This document shows, in pieces, positions 44,974 to 55,133 of a stretch of 64,000 bases of DNA. Both the position numbers and the translations under genes were made by a program. The notes under the pieces were generated by a model. The model saw nothing but the letters and a program-made list of their open reading frames with translations. It searched no databases and had not been told where the DNA came from. This DNA is from Pantoea agglomerans. GTDB taxonomy: Bacteria > Pseudomonadota > Gammaproteobacteria > Enterobacterales > Enterobacteriaceae. The stretch spans positions 930,001-994,000 of the forward strand of contig NZ_CP090207.1 of assembly GCF_021397715.1 (NCBI RefSeq), written 5' to 3'. How positions within the stretch are numbered: the first letter of the stretch is position 1; the number at the start of each line of letters is the position of its first letter.

Positions 44974-45005
44974 CCGGCTTCTCTGCGATTTCACAGAGAA
45001 GCCGG
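44974..45005. terminator. Strong stem-loop after cysH
   Basis: A perfect 12-bp stem with an 8-base loop lies between convergent cysH and the YciI-like gene. There is no clear U tract on either side (GTGATTTA on the right), so it may be a processing/stability hairpin or a weak bidirectional terminator. Confidence 0.55.
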
Positions 45006-45009
45006 TGAT

Positions 45010-45294
45010 TTACTGACCTTTTAAGCCAGCAAATTCTTCAGCCGCGCGCGTGACGTTCACTCGGGTCACCGCGTAGTGCGCCACCGCAACAAAGGGATCT
45101 TCTGCCAGTATCGCCTCCAGCCGTTCAGGTTCCATCTCTTTCACCAGCAGCATTCCACCGGTACGCGGATCTTTACGTCCTGCCGCAATCATTACGCCTG
45201 CCTCAAAATAGCGATCCAGCCACGTAATGTGTGCGGCCAGCAGCGCTTCTACCTCTTCCATCGGACGAAAATAATCGAGAGAAACAACGTACAT
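45010..45294 (-). CDS. YciI-like (YCII domain) protein
   Basis: A 94-residue protein of the YCII family (ferredoxin-like alpha-beta fold): MYVVSLDYFRPMEEVEALLAAH has the typical start, and AGPxxP-like AAGRKDPRTGGMLLV and DPFVAVAHYAVTRV the family core with the conserved His/Asp pair. The function is not known; some relatives are dehydrochlorinase-like or attached to other enzymes. It lies 9 bases from the end of the iap homologue, so iap and this gene could be co-transcribed (iap first). Confidence 0.82.
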   Translation of the reverse strand: MYVVSLDYFRPMEEVEALLAAHITWLDRYFEAGVMIAAGRKDPRTGGMLLVKEMEPERLEAILAEDPFVAVAHYAVTRVNVTRAAEEFAGLKGQ

Positions 45295-45303
45295 AACAGA
45301 TCC

Positions 45304-46317
45304 TCAGACTTTGGGATTGGTGAGTTCGCTCAGCAGCGGCAGCAGAACGCTGACGCTGTCGCGGGTACGGGCGGTAATCCGGCCAGGCATCCAGCGATCC
45401 AGATAGTTCAGGTTATCGCGATCGGTCTGATGGCGAATGGTGCCGTCGGGAAAATGACGGCTGCGATGACGCTGCTGAGCGCCATCTTTGTTACCCAGCG
45501 TCCAGTTGCTGGCCGTGACATCCAGCAGTGGAAAGCCCGCTTTATCAAAGGCGTTCAGGCCGGGAAAATCCTGGCGGGTTAACTGATGGCTGGCGGCAGA
45601 AATGCCATGCTGGCGCGCCAGCAGCAAGGCGCGCTCGCTGGTCTGTTTACGCACCGCGCGCGGGGTATTCATCCCGCTGTTGAAATAGAGATGATCGCCG
45701 GCGATCAGGCTGTTGAGATCGATCACCAGCAGGGTATTTTTCTTCTCTCTGGCGCTCATGCGCTCGACATAATCGTCCATGCCGTGCATCTCCGCCTCAC
45801 CGGCGCTAAGCGCCACGAAGCGCACGCCGTAGTGCAGCGGTTGCTGACTCAGCTGTTGTGCCAGCTCCAGCATCACGCCAAGGCCCGAGGCGTTATCATC
45901 GACGCCCTGCAGGCGTAAACCACCGAGGTTCTGGTTAGTCTGACTGTTGCTGTGCGGCGTCCAGGTATCCAGATGCGCGACGATCAGAATCTCCTGCGGT
46001 TCACTGCCGGCGCGGGCAGCAATCACGGAGGTCGCCGTCAGCTTATGCCAGCGTAATTTTCCGTCATTTTCCTGCCAGTTATAGCCGGTGTTGAACTGCC
46101 GGGTATTGGTCTTAAAACCCAGCGCGGAAAATTGCTGCTGCAGATAGTCGGCCGCCATCAGTTCGGCCGGACTGCCGCTCATCCGGCCAGGAAAATAGGT
46201 GGCGATGTGACGAACCTGCTGCTCGGCAAAATGGCCAGGCTGGCTGGCAAGTGCCAGCGGGGAAAGTAGCGCGCCAATTAACGTCGCGGCTGCCCTCAAT
46301 CGGAGGGAAAAAAACAT
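45304..46317 (-). CDS. iap: Iap-like M28 family aminopeptidase, active site apparently altered
   Basis: Iap is the periplasmic aminopeptidase that trims alkaline phosphatase in E. coli. The start ATG at 46315-46317, after AAGGACGCACT, gives 337 residues with a signal peptide (cleavage near LALAS). M28 metal ligands HLD (115-117) and DDNASG (140-145) are kept. Two other key sites differ from E. coli Iap: the GEEE motif reads GEAE (173-176), and the metal Asp of NLDNL reads DLNSL (Asn202). Activity may be lost or changed. The frame is intact, so it is not a frameshifted pseudogene. Confidence 0.85.
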   Translation of the reverse strand: MFFSLRLRAAATLIGALLSPLALASQPGHFAEQQVRHIATYFPGRMSGSPAELMAADYLQQQFSALGFKTNTRQFNTGYNWQENDGKLRWHKLTATSVIAARAGSEPQEILIVAHLDTWTPHSNSQTNQNLGGLRLQGVDDNASGLGVMLELAQQLSQQPLHYGVRFVALSAGEAEMHGMDDYVERMSAREKKNTLLVIDLNSLIAGDHLYFNSGMNTPRAVRKQTSERALLLARQHGISAASHQLTRQDFPGLNAFDKAGFPLLDVTASNWTLGNKDGAQQRHRSRHFPDGTIRHQTDRDNLNYLDRWMPGRITARTRDSVSVLLPLLSELTNPKV

Positions 46318-46693
46318 AGTGCGTCCTTTTTCATTTTTCAGATACCGGTCCGGCATGACGCACCGGCCGGTCATGCCGGGCGACATTATAGCCTTTTTGC
46401 TCCGGCGTACGATGAACAGAATCAGGCACGGTACGCGCAGCGCTCGCTGGCTGCTCTGGCGGTAATCTGTATTTGCTGCCGAATGTGCCGATTTTTCCCC
46501 GCGGGTCCGGAGAATAATCTGTGAGCACGGTCACGGATAACCCCTTAATTCTCCGTCGTTAAGATCAAATTGTTCTGTGCTTTGCGGGGTCGTTATTCCA
46601 TTCAGTAACTACTCATTCCAATTCGTAATTTCATCTGGATAAACTCAGGGACGTATAGTCGCGTTAATACAAAGTTAAAACATCAGGGTTAAC
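46318..46693. promoter_or_regulatory. iap-cysG divergent region with cysG promoter
   Basis: This 376-bp gap holds a good -10 TATAGT at 46654-46659 without a clear -35, as expected for a CysB-activated promoter of cysG-cysDNC. The AT-rich stretch 46550-46640 is the likely activator region. No direct repeats of CRISPR type occur, although E. coli carries CRISPR-Cas next to iap. Confidence 0.45.
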
Positions 46694-48109
46694 GTGGACT
46701 ATTTGCCCCTTTTTGCCGATCTCTCTGGCCGTCCGGTTCTGGTTGTCGGTGGTGGAGATATCGCAGCGCGAAAAATTGAACTGCTGCGCCGTGCGCGTGC
46801 GCGCGTGCAGATTGCCGCGCGTGAACTCTGCCCTGAACTGCAGGCGCTGCTGGAGACGCAGCAGCTGGAGTGGCTGGCGACCGCGTTTGATCCTGCCCAG
46901 CTGGACGGCGTTTTTCTGGTGATTGCCGCAACCGATGACAACGCCCTCAATGCTGCCGTATTCGAGGCGGCCAATGCGCGCCAGAAGCTGGTGAACGTGG
47001 TGGACGATCAGCCGAAATGCAGCTTTATCTTCCCGTCGATTGTTGACCGTTCACCGCTGGTGGTGGCGATCTCCTCCAGCGGCACCGCGCCGGTGCTGGC
47101 GCGGATGCTGCGTGAAAAGCTGGAGGCGCTGCTGCCCGCTAACCTGGGCCAGATGGCTGAGGTGGCCGGACAGTGGCGTGACAAGGTTAAACAGCGTTTT
47201 CAGCGGATGTCTGACCGTCGCCGTTTCTGGGAGCGGGCGTTCAACGGCCTGTTCGCCAGTCAGATGTCGGCTGGCAATGTGGATGAGGCGAAACGCACGC
47301 TGGATCGTGAACTGCTTGATGAACCGACCCGTCAGGGTGAAATCATTCTGGTGGGCGCGGGGCCGGGCGACAGCGGTCTGCTGACGCTGCGCGGTCTGCA
47401 GGTGATGCAGCTGGCCGATGTGGTGCTGTATGACCATCTGGTCAGTGACGAAGTGCTGGAGCTGGTGCGTCGCGACGCCGATCGTATCTGTGTCGGCAAA
47501 CGGGCCGGCGCGCATTCGGTGCCGCAGGAAGAGACCAATCAGATGCTGGTGAAGCTGGCATTGCAGGGCAAGCGGGTCGTGCGCCTCAAGGGCGGCGATC
47601 CCTTTATCTTTGGCCGCGGCGGCGAAGAGCTGCAGGCGGCACAGCAGGCGGGTATTCCGTTTCAGGTGGTGCCGGGCGTTACTGCCGCTGCCGGTGCGAC
47701 GGCCTACGCCGGTATTCCGCTGACCCACCGCGATTATGCTCAGAGCGTGATGTTTATTACCGGTCACTGTCGTCCGGATGGTGACGACATTGACTGGCCA
47801 TCGCTGGCGCGGGCACGTCAGACGCTGGCGATCTATATGGGGACGGTTAAGGCTGCGCTGATTAGCGAGGTGCTGATTCAGCATGGCCGCGCAGCGTCAA
47901 CGCCGGTGGCGGTGATCAGTCGCGGTACGCGTCAGGATCAACAGGTGCTGACCGGCACCTTAGAACAACTCGAGGCGCTGGCCGCCTCGGCACCCACTCC
48001 GGCACTGCTGGTGATCGGAGAAGTGGTCAATTTGCACGGGCAACTCGCCTGGTTTCAACATTCGGCACAGCAGGGGGCTCGCGAGTCCGCCGTTGTCAAT
48101 CTGGCTTGA
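46694..48109 (+). CDS. cysG: Siroheme synthase CysG (trifunctional)
   Basis: CysG makes siroheme from uroporphyrinogen III: SAM-dependent bismethylation, NAD-dependent oxidation and iron chelation. The start is GTG at 46694 after CAGGG; 471 residues (E. coli 457). The N-terminal precorrin-2 dehydrogenase/ferrochelatase part has [15 protein letters not shown] and [20 protein letters not shown]; the C-terminal SUMT part (about 215-460) has [34 protein letters not shown] and [12 protein letters not shown]. It lies 9 bases before cysD, so siroheme supply is tied to sulfate assimilation, not to nirBD as in E. coli. Confidence 0.96.
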   Translation: MDYLPLFADLSGRPVLVVGGGDIAARKIELLRRARARVQIAARELCPELQALLETQQLEWLATAFDPAQLDGVFLVIAATDDNALNAAVFEAANARQKLVNVVDDQPKCSFIFPSIVDRSPLVVAISSSGTAPVLARMLREKLEALLPANLGQMAEVAGQWRDKVKQRFQRMSDRRRFWERAFNGLFASQMSAGNVDEAKRTLDRELLDEPTRQGEIILVGAGPGDSGLLTLRGLQVMQLADVVLYDHLVSDEVLELVRRDADRICVGKRAGAHSVPQEETNQMLVKLALQGKRVVRLKGGDPFIFGRGGEELQAAQQAGIPFQVVPGVTAAAGATAYAGIPLTHRDYAQSVMFITGHCRPDGDDIDWPSLARARQTLAIYMGTVKAALISEVLIQHGRAASTPVAVISRGTRQDQQVLTGTLEQLEALAASAPTPALLVIGEVVNLHGQLAWFQHSAQQGARESAVVNLA

Positions 48110-48118
48110 GGGAAAATC

Positions 48119-49027
48119 ATGGACCAAAAACGACTCACTCATCTGCGTCAGCTGGAGGCGGAGAGTATCCACATCATTCGCGAAGTGGCGGCAGAGTTCA
48201 GCAACCCGGTGATGATGTACTCCATCGGTAAAGACTCCTCCGTGATGCTGCATCTGGCGCGTAAGGCCTTCTTTCCAGGCACGCTGCCGTTCCCGCTGCT
48301 GCATGTGGATACCGGCTGGAAATTCCGTGAAATGTACGAGTTTCGCGATCGCACCGTAAAAGCGATGGGCGCCGAGCTGCTGGTTCACCGCAACCCGGAA
48401 GGCGTGGCGATGGGTATCAACCCGTTCGTCCACGGCAGTGCCAAACACACCGACATCATGAAAACCGAAGGGCTGAAGCAGGCGCTGAATAAATATGGTT
48501 TCGATGCGGCTTTTGGTGGCGCTCGCCGTGACGAAGAGAAGTCGCGCGCCAAAGAGCGTATCTACTCGTTCCGCGATCGTTTCCATCGCTGGGACCCGAA
48601 AAACCAGCGCCCGGAGCTGTGGCACAACTACAACGGTCAGATCAACAAGGGCGAAAGCATCCGCGTTTTCCCGCTGTCGAACTGGACCGAACTGGATATC
48701 TGGCAGTACATCTTCCTGGAAAACATCGAGATCGTGCCGCTCTACCTCGCAGCGCCGCGTCCGGTGCTGGAGCGTGATGGCATGCTGATGATGATCGATG
48801 ACGATCGGATCAATCTGCAGCCCGGTGAAGTGATTAAACAGCGCATGGTGCGTTTCCGTACCCTCGGCTGCTGGCCGCTGACCGGCGCGGTGGAATCGGA
48901 GGCGCAAACGCTGCCGGAGATCATCGAAGAGATGCTGGTCTCTACCACCAGTGAGCGTCAGGGCCGCGTGATCGATCGCGATCAGTCCGGGTCGATGGAA
49001 CTGAAAAAACGTCAGGGTTATTTCTAA
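48119..49027 (+). CDS. cysD: Sulfate adenylyltransferase small subunit CysD
   Basis: CysD is the catalytic subunit of ATP sulfurylase and forms APS from sulfate and ATP, driven by GTP hydrolysis in CysN. The 302-residue length equals E. coli. It is a PP-loop family protein: [18 protein letters not shown] near residue 35 carries the SxGKDS loop, and [18 protein letters not shown] follows. A GGAG site lies before cysN, which starts 11 bases downstream. Confidence 0.98.
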   Translation: MDQKRLTHLRQLEAESIHIIREVAAEFSNPVMMYSIGKDSSVMLHLARKAFFPGTLPFPLLHVDTGWKFREMYEFRDRTVKAMGAELLVHRNPEGVAMGINPFVHGSAKHTDIMKTEGLKQALNKYGFDAAFGGARRDEEKSRAKERIYSFRDRFHRWDPKNQRPELWHNYNGQINKGESIRVFPLSNWTELDIWQYIFLENIEIVPLYLAAPRPVLERDGMLMMIDDDRINLQPGEVIKQRMVRFRTLGCWPLTGAVESEAQTLPEIIEEMLVSTTSERQGRVIDRDQSGSMELKKRQGYF

Positions 49028-49038
49028 GGAGACGCCAG

Positions 49039-50466
49039 ATGAATACCGTAATTGCACAACAGATTGCCGACCAGGGCGGCGTTGAAGCCTGGCTGACCGC
49101 ACAACAACACAAGAGCCTGCTACGTTTTCTGACCTGCGGCAGCGTCGATGATGGCAAAAGCACCCTGATTGGTCGCCTGCTGCACGATACCCGGCAGATC
49201 TATGAAGATCAGCTCTCTTCGCTGCACAACGACAGCAAGCGTCACGGTACCCAGGGCGAGAAGCTCGATCTGGCGCTGCTGGTGGATGGTCTGCAGGCCG
49301 AGCGCGAGCAGGGCATCACCATTGATGTGGCCTATCGCTACTTCTCGACTGAAAAGCGTAAATTTATTATCGCTGATACGCCGGGACATGAGCAGTACAC
49401 CCGTAATATGGCGACCGGCGCCTCAACCTGCGATCTGGCGATCCTGCTGATCGATGCCCGTAAAGGCGTGCTGGATCAGACCCGTCGGCACAGCTTTATC
49501 TCGACGCTGCTGGGGATCAAACACCTGGTGGTGGCGATCAATAAGATGGATCTGGTGGAGTACGATCAGGATCGCTACGAGCAGATCAAACAGGATTATC
49601 TCGATTTCGCTGCGCAGTTGCCGGACGACCTCGATATCCGTTTCGTGCCGATGTCGGCGCTGGAAGGGGATAACGTAGCATCAGCCAGCCAGACCATGTC
49701 GTGGTACAGCGGGCCGACGCTGCTCGACGTGCTGGAAACGGTTGAACTGAAACGCGTGGTCGATCATCAGCCGATGCGTTTCCCGGTACAGTATGTCAAC
49801 CGTCCAAACCTCGATTTCCGCGGCTACGCCGGGACGCTGGCTTCAGGCAGCGTGCAGGTCGGCCAGCGCGTTAAAGTGCTGCCTTCTGGCGTGGAGTCGT
49901 CCATTGCCCGCATTGTGACCTTTGATGGCGATCTGCAGGAAGCGGGTGCAGGCGAAGCGATTACCCTTGTGCTGCAGGATGAGATTGATATCAGCCGTGG
50001 CGATCTGCTGGTGGATGCCAGTGAAGATCTGGCAGCGGTTCAGTCTGCCAGCGTTGACGTGGTCTGGATGGCAGAACAGCCGCTGCAGGCCGGTCAGAGT
50101 TACGACCTGAAAATCGCCGGTAAGAAAACCCGTGGCCGGGTAGAGAAGGTGCTGCATCAGGTCGAGATCAACTCGCTGGAGACGCGTCAGGTCGATACGC
50201 TGCCGCTCAACGGTATTGGTCGCATTGAGATCACCTTTGACGAACCGATGGTGCTCGACAGCTATCAGCAGAACCCGGTGACCGGCGGCATGATCTTTAT
50301 CGATCGCCTGAGCAACGTTACCGTGGGTGCCGGCATGATCCATCAGCCAAACCATGATGCCCCGGTTAATACCGGCGAGTTCAGCGCCTTTGAACTGGAA
50401 CTGAATGCGCTGGTGCGCCGTCACTTCCCACACTGGAACGCGCGCGATCTGCTGGGCGGTCAATAA
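49039..50466 (+). CDS. cysN: Sulfate adenylyltransferase large subunit CysN (GTPase)
   Basis: CysN is the regulatory GTPase of ATP sulfurylase. The 475-residue protein is an EF-Tu-like GTPase: G1 [17 protein letters not shown] (about 33-49), G3 [13 protein letters not shown]4 [10 protein letters not shown], followed by two beta-barrel domains. The stop TAA shares its last base with the cysC ATG (TAATGG), so translation is coupled. Confidence 0.98.
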   Translation: MNTVIAQQIADQGGVEAWLTAQQHKSLLRFLTCGSVDDGKSTLIGRLLHDTRQIYEDQLSSLHNDSKRHGTQGEKLDLALLVDGLQAEREQGITIDVAYRYFSTEKRKFIIADTPGHEQYTRNMATGASTCDLAILLIDARKGVLDQTRRHSFISTLLGIKHLVVAINKMDLVEYDQDRYEQIKQDYLDFAAQLPDDLDIRFVPMSALEGDNVASASQTMSWYSGPTLLDVLETVELKRVVDHQPMRFPVQYVNRPNLDFRGYAGTLASGSVQVGQRVKVLPSGVESSIARIVTFDGDLQEAGAGEAITLVLQDEIDISRGDLLVDASEDLAAVQSASVDVVWMAEQPLQAGQSYDLKIAGKKTRGRVEKVLHQVEINSLETRQVDTLPLNGIGRIEITFDEPMVLDSYQQNPVTGGMIFIDRLSNVTVGAGMIHQPNHDAPVNTGEFSAFELELNALVRRHFPHWNARDLLGGQ

Positions 50467-51071
50467 TGGCCCGGCACGATGACAACGTGGTGTGGCATGA
50501 CCATCCGGTGACCCGCACCGCCCGCGAACAGCAGCACGGCCATCAGGGCGTGGTGCTGTGGTTCACCGGGCTGTCAGGCTCGGGGAAATCGACCGTGGCG
50601 GGCGCGCTGGAGCAGGCGCTGCACCGCATTGGCGTCAGCACCTATCTGCTGGATGGCGACAATGTGCGTCATGGCCTGTGCCGCGATCTCGGTTTCAGCG
50701 ATGACGACCGCAAAGAGAACATTCGTCGGGTCGGCGAAGTGGCGAAGCTGATGGTGGACGCCGGGCTGGTGGTGCTGACCGCCTTTATTTCGCCGCATCG
50801 CGCCGAACGTCAGATGGTCCGCGATCTGCTGGAACCGGGCCAGTTTATTGAGGTGTTTGTGGATACGCCGCTGGCGGTGTGCGAAGCGCGCGATCCTAAA
50901 GGACTCTATCGCAAAGCACGCGCCGGTGAGCTGCGTAATTTCACCGGGATCGATAGCGTATACGAAGCGCCGGAAAGCCCGGAAATCCAGCTGGATGGCG
51001 AACAATTGGTTACAAAACTTGCCGCCCAATTGTTAGACCTGCTGCGTGACCGCGATATCATCAGATCCTGA
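50466..51071 (+). CDS. cysC: Adenylylsulfate kinase CysC
   Basis: CysC phosphorylates APS to PAPS, the substrate of CysH. The 201-residue protein contains the P-loop [33 protein letters not shown], the phospho-enzyme serine segment [12 protein letters not shown], and the lid [14 protein letters not shown]. It closes cysG-cysD-cysN-cysC; ygbE follows after 54 bases. Confidence 0.98.
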   Translation: MARHDDNVVWHDHPVTRTAREQQHGHQGVVLWFTGLSGSGKSTVAGALEQALHRIGVSTYLLDGDNVRHGLCRDLGFSDDDRKENIRRVGEVAKLMVDAGLVVLTAFISPHRAERQMVRDLLEPGQFIEVFVDTPLAVCEARDPKGLYRKARAGELRNFTGIDSVYEAPESPEIQLDGEQLVTKLAAQLLDLLRDRDIIRS

Positions 51072-51125
51072 ACAGACAGCGGCAAATCCACGTTGATTTG
51101 CCGCCTTCGCGTCAACAGGACCTCT

Positions 51126-51446
51126 ATGCAGAACATTACTCCCATGCTGGCTCGTAAAGATGAAAGCACCCCGGATGAGCCGCGTTCGTCGCTGCCGGGC
51201 GGCATCATCGGCTTTTTTGCCTACTGGTGCGCGCTGGCCATTCCCTTCCTGTTGTACGGCTCTAACACCTTGTTTTTCTTTCTCTACACCTGGCCTTTCT
51301 TCCTGGCACTGCTGCCGGTCTCGGTGCTGATGGGCATTGCGCTCAACACGCTGCTGCGCGGCCAGTTGTTGTGGACCACGCTCGCCACAGTCATTCTGGT
51401 CATTTGCCTGTTCTGGTTAATGTTCTCTTTTCTCTCCGGCTGGTAA
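51126..51446 (+). CDS. ygbE: YgbE family (DUF3561) inner-membrane protein
   Basis: A 106-residue membrane protein like E. coli YgbE (107), with three hydrophobic segments (about 30-50, 52-72, 82-104) and the conserved YGSNTLFFFLYTWPFFLALLPV. The start at 51126 follows AGGACCTCT; an in-frame ATG 33 bases earlier lacks a ribosome site. Function unknown. Its place after cysC is conserved with E. coli. Confidence 0.92.
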   Translation: MQNITPMLARKDESTPDEPRSSLPGGIIGFFAYWCALAIPFLLYGSNTLFFFLYTWPFFLALLPVSVLMGIALNTLLRGQLLWTTLATVILVICLFWLMFSFLSGW

Positions 51447-51624
51447 CCCTCTCGTGCCAGCGCGCTGATGTGCAAACGCATCGGCAGGTTACAAAACTTT
51501 TCCCGTCTGGTGATCCCTCTGATTCATATTTTGCGCAGACGCGCAGCAAAGCGCGCCATTTTCGCCACTGGTGTGGAGTCCTGTGCAAAGTTATGGGATG
51601 ATTGGGCCGTTTTTAGGGGGCGGG

Positions 51625-51942
51625 ATGGGAAAACTGACGTTACTGCTATTGGTGCTGCTTGGCTGGCTGCAATATTCATTGTGGCTGGGAAAAAATGGCA
51701 TCCATGACTATACGCGCGTCAACGATGACGTCGCGGTGCAACAGGCGAATAACGCCAAACTGAAATCGCGTAACGATCAGCTGTTTGCCGAAATTGACGA
51801 TCTCAATGGCGGCTCTGAAGCGATCGAGGAACGCGCACGCAATGAATTGGGCATGATCAAACCCGGTGAAACCTTCTATCGCCTTGTGCCTGACCAGAAC
51901 AAACGCAACGCGCAACAAGCAGCGCAAAACCAACAACGATAA
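51625..51942 (+). CDS. ftsB: Cell division protein FtsB
   Basis: FtsB is a bitopic protein that forms the FtsQLB complex of the divisome and helps trigger FtsWI. The 105-residue protein starts at 51625 (MGKLTLLLL) with one membrane helix (about 4-21), a periplasmic coiled coil ([22 protein letters not shown]), and the conserved [27 protein letters not shown] serves as ribosome site. ispD starts three bases after its stop. Confidence 0.97.
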   Translation: MGKLTLLLLVLLGWLQYSLWLGKNGIHDYTRVNDDVAVQQANNAKLKSRNDQLFAEIDDLNGGSEAIEERARNELGMIKPGETFYRLVPDQNKRNAQQAAQNQQR

Positions 51943-51945
51943 AAC

Positions 51946-52662
51946 ATGAACAATCTGTCCACCCTTGCGGATGTGATTGCCGTGGTGCCCGCTGCCGGAA
52001 TCGGCAGCCGCATGCAGGCAAGCTGTCCTAAGCAGTATCTGACGATTGGTCAGCACACCCTTCTGGAACACAGCATTGCACGCCTGTTTTCCCATCCCGC
52101 TATCAAACAGGTGATTGTCGCCCTGAGCCCCAATGACCCGCATTTTGCCGCGCTGCCGCTGGCACGCGATCCGCGCGTGCTGCAGGTGACCGGCGGTGAA
52201 ACGCGTGCCGAGTCGGTGCTGGCCGGCTTGCAGGCTGCCAAAGGCGCCTCATGGGTATTAGTGCATGATGCGGCGCGTCCCTGTCTGCATCCGGACGACC
52301 TTCAGCATCTGCTGAGCGTGCGTCAACAGAGCCACGTTGGTGGCATACTCGCGGCGCCGGTGCGTGACACCATGAAGCGGGGCGAGCCGGGTAAAGCGGC
52401 TATCGCCCATACCGTTGAGCGTGAAGATCTGTGGCACGCTTTAACGCCGCAATTTTTCCCGCACGCGTTACTCACTGCCTGCCTGACGCGCGCGCTCTCT
52501 GAAGGTGCCACCATCACGGATGAGGCGTCGGCGCTGGAGTATTGCGGCTATCATCCGGTGCTGGTGAGCGGACGCAGCGATAACATCAAAGTTACCCGGC
52601 CAGAAGATCTGGCACTGGCGGCTTTTTATCTCAGTCAGATTCAATTAAAGGAGAGCGCATAA
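51946..52662 (+). CDS. ispD: 2-C-methyl-D-erythritol 4-phosphate cytidylyltransferase IspD
   Basis: IspD joins CTP and MEP to CDP-ME in the non-mevalonate isoprenoid pathway. The 238-residue protein has the nucleotidyltransferase signature [34 protein letters not shown], and [11 protein letters not shown]. Its stop TAA shares a base with the ispF ATG, keeping two pathway steps coupled. Confidence 0.97.
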   Translation: MNNLSTLADVIAVVPAAGIGSRMQASCPKQYLTIGQHTLLEHSIARLFSHPAIKQVIVALSPNDPHFAALPLARDPRVLQVTGGETRAESVLAGLQAAKGASWVLVHDAARPCLHPDDLQHLLSVRQQSHVGGILAAPVRDTMKRGEPGKAAIAHTVEREDLWHALTPQFFPHALLTACLTRALSEGATITDEASALEYCGYHPVLVSGRSDNIKVTRPEDLALAAFYLSQIQLKESA

Positions 52663-53144
52663 TGCGTATCGGTCACGGTTTTGACGTTCACGCCTTCGGT
52701 GGAGAGGGTCCGCTGGTGATTGGCGGCGTGCGAATCCCGTTTGAACAGGGATTTATCGCCCACTCTGATGGCGATGTCGCGCTGCATGCGCTGACTGACG
52801 CGCTGTTAGGTGCGGTGGCAATGGGCGACATTGGTAAGTTGTTCCCGGATACCGATCCCGCTTTTAAAGGGGCCGACAGCCGCGGTTTGCTGCGTGAAGC
52901 CTGGCGTCGTATTGAAGCTAAAGGCTACCGCATCGGCAACGTCGATGTGACCCTGATTGCCCAGGCACCCAAAATGCTGCCGCACGTACCGCAAATGCGC
53001 ATCAATATTGCTGAAGATCTCGGCTGCCATATGGATGCGGTCAACGTGAAAGCGACCACCACCGAGAAGCTCGGCTTCACCGGTCGTGGCGAAGGGATCG
53101 CCTGTGAGGCGGTGGCCCTGCTGCTCAAAGCCGATAGCCAGTGA
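52662..53144 (+). CDS. ispF: 2-C-methyl-D-erythritol 2,4-cyclodiphosphate synthase IspF
   Basis: IspF cyclises CDP-ME2P to ME-cPP with release of CMP. The 160-residue trimeric enzyme has the metal ligands in GHGFDVHAF and [20 protein letters not shown], and the [18 protein letters not shown] end. It overlaps truD by one base (TGATG). Confidence 0.97.
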   Translation: MRIGHGFDVHAFGGEGPLVIGGVRIPFEQGFIAHSDGDVALHALTDALLGAVAMGDIGKLFPDTDPAFKGADSRGLLREAWRRIEAKGYRIGNVDVTLIAQAPKMLPHVPQMRINIAEDLGCHMDAVNVKATTTEKLGFTGRGEGIACEAVALLLKADSQ

Positions 53145-54181
53145 TGCTGCACTATCTGCACGGCGTGCCTGCCGCCACCGGCGTGATCAAAGCTAACCCG
53201 GAAGATTTCGTGGTGGTGGAAGATCTCGGCTATGGCGCGGACGGGGAAGGCGAGCATCTGCTGGTGCGCATCCGCAAAGTGGGTGCCAATACCCGCTTTG
53301 TCGCAGAGGCGCTGGCGAAGTATCTCGGCATCCATCAGCGTGATATGAGCTACGCCGGCATGAAAGATCGTCATGCGGTGACCGAGCAGACGCTCTGTTT
53401 TCGTCTGCCGGGCAATGCGATGCCGGATCTGCGCGGCTTTGCGCTGGAAGGGGTAGAGATCCTTGAAGTGGCGCGCCACAGGCGTAAGTTGCGTATCGGC
53501 GCGCTGGCGTGCAATGCGTTCCGTCTGGTGATCCGTCAGATCAGCGATCGCGATGCAGTGGAAACCCGTCTGACGCAGATACGCGATGCTGGCGTGCCTA
53601 ACTATTTTGGCGAGCAGCGTTTTGGCCGTAACGGCAACAACCTGATTATGGCAGAAAAGTGGGCGCGCAATGAGATTGTGATGCGCGATCGTAACAAGCG
53701 CAGCCTGCTGCTGTCAGCGGCGCGCAGCGCGCTGTTTAATCAGGTCACCAGCGCGCGTCTGCAACAGCAGGGCGGACTCAGCCAGGTGATGAGCGGCGAT
53801 GCACTGCAGCTCACCGGACGGGGCAGCTGGTTTGTCGCTCAGCCTGAGGAGCTCGACGCACTGCAGGCCCGCGTTGATCAACACCAATTGCGCATCACGG
53901 CGCCGTTGCCGGGCTGTGGCGAGGCCGGTCCGCAGGCGGATGCGCTGGCGTTTGAACAGCAGGCGCTGGCTGAAGCGACGCTCTTGCTTAGCCTGATCAC
54001 GCGTGAACGCGTCGATGCAGCCCGCCGCGCGATGCTGGTGGTGCCTCGCGATCTGTGCTGGAACTGGTGGGATGAGGTGACGCTGGAGATGAGCTTCTGG
54101 CTCCCCGCTGGCAGCTTTGCCACCAGCGTGGTCAGAGAGCTGCTGACCCAGACTGACGCGCTTGATAATATTGACGAGTAA
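53144..54181 (+). CDS. truD: tRNA pseudouridine(13) synthase TruD
   Basis: TruD isomerises U13 of tRNA-Glu. The ATG at 53144 shares its first base with the ispF TGA; a GTG one codon earlier is possible. The 345-residue protein has the catalytic Asp in [30 protein letters not shown], the inserted TRUD domain, and the terminal [12 protein letters not shown]. In E. coli surE overlaps truD, while here 190 bp intervene. Confidence 0.96.
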   Translation: MLHYLHGVPAATGVIKANPEDFVVVEDLGYGADGEGEHLLVRIRKVGANTRFVAEALAKYLGIHQRDMSYAGMKDRHAVTEQTLCFRLPGNAMPDLRGFALEGVEILEVARHRRKLRIGALACNAFRLVIRQISDRDAVETRLTQIRDAGVPNYFGEQRFGRNGNNLIMAEKWARNEIVMRDRNKRSLLLSAARSALFNQVTSARLQQQGGLSQVMSGDALQLTGRGSWFVAQPEELDALQARVDQHQLRITAPLPGCGEAGPQADALAFEQQALAEATLLLSLITRERVDAARRAMLVVPRDLCWNWWDEVTLEMSFWLPAGSFATSVVRELLTQTDALDNIDE

Positions 54182-54216
54182 TCCCTGCTGCAACATTACC
54201 CTGAATGTGGGTATTG

Positions 54217-54244
54217 TTGCGGCAAACCCCCGCAGTAGTATGAT
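54217..54244 (+). promoter_or_regulatory. Candidate surE promoter
   Basis: TTGCGG (54217-54222) and TATGAT (54239-54244), 16 bp apart, lie in the 190-bp truD-surE gap and would give a leader of about 120 bases. No family rule predicts this; it is read from the sequence only. Confidence 0.4.
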
Positions 54245-54371
54245 TTACGCCTACCACTTCCTTGCATGCCTCGCTAGAATGCAAAAATCGCTGTCCGGTC
54301 TTCACCTGTTGCCATGCTGTTCAAACGGGTCCTGTCACGGCGACCAGTCGAATAGAAAAAGGTCAGAATAA

Positions 54372-55133
54372 ATGCGGATATTGCTCAGCAACGATGACGG
54401 CATTCACGCGCCAGGTATTCAAACGCTGGCGAAAGCCCTGCGGCACTTTGCTGAAGTGCAGGTGGTTGCGCCCGATCGTAACCGAAGCGGCGCGTCGAAC
54501 TCATTAACGCTGGAAACGCCGCTGCGCACCTTTACTCATGAGAATGGGGATATCGCGGTGCAGATGGGCACGCCGACAGACTGTGTTTATCTTGGCGTCA
54601 ATGCGCTGATGCAGCCCCGTCCCGACATTGTGGTGTCGGGAATCAACGCCGGACCCAATCTGGGGGATGATGTGATCTATTCCGGCACGGTGGCGGCGGC
54701 GATGGAAGGGCGTCACCTGGGGCTGCCTGCGGTAGCGGTATCGCTCAATGGTCATCAGCATTATGCGACAGCGGCGGCGGTGACCTGCGCTATTCTCAAG
54801 GCGCTGACGCAGCAACCGCTACGCACCGGCCGCATTCTTAACATCAACGTACCGGACCTGCCGCTGGCCGAGCTGAAAGGCATCCGCGTGACGCGCTGTG
54901 GCAGCCGGCATCCTGCCGATCAGGTTATCGCCCAGCAGGACCCGCGCGGCAACACCCTCTACTGGATTGGGCCGCCGGGGGAAAAACTGGATGCCGGTCC
55001 GGATACCGACTTTGCCGCGGTGGATCAGGGCTATGTCTCGGTGACTGCGCTGCACGTCGATCTGACCGCGCACAGCGCCCAGGATGTGCTGCATGAGTGG
55101 CTGGCTAAAGCTGAGGTGAACCTGGCATGGTGA
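54372..55133 (+). CDS. surE: 5'/3'-nucleotidase SurE
   Basis: SurE dephosphorylates nucleoside monophosphates and short polyphosphate and is important for stationary-phase survival. The 253-residue length equals E. coli. Metal-binding motifs [13 protein letters not shown], the serine loop in [12 protein letters not shown] and [25 protein letters not shown] are intact. It overlaps pcm by seven bases, and nlpD-rpoS follow, the standard survival gene cluster. Confidence 0.97.
   Translation: MRILLSNDDGIHAPGIQTLAKALRHFAEVQVVAPDRNRSGASNSLTLETPLRTFTHENGDIAVQMGTPTDCVYLGVNALMQPRPDIVVSGINAGPNLGDDVIYSGTVAAAMEGRHLGLPAVAVSLNGHQHYATAAAVTCAILKALTQQPLRTGRILNINVPDLPLAELKGIRVTRCGSRHPADQVIAQQDPRGNTLYWIGPPGEKLDAGPDTDFAAVDQGYVSVTALHVDLTAHSAQDVLHEWLAKAEVNLAW

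Noticed and set aside
46318..46693. Possible CRISPR array next to iap, as in E. coli
   Set aside because: No repeated 28-29-bp units with equal spacers occur anywhere in the iap-cysG gap.
47960..49102. Antisense open frame (380 codons) across the cysG end and cysD
   Set aside because: Same reason: it mirrors cysD codons, crosses the gene junction and has no ribosome site or recognisable domain.
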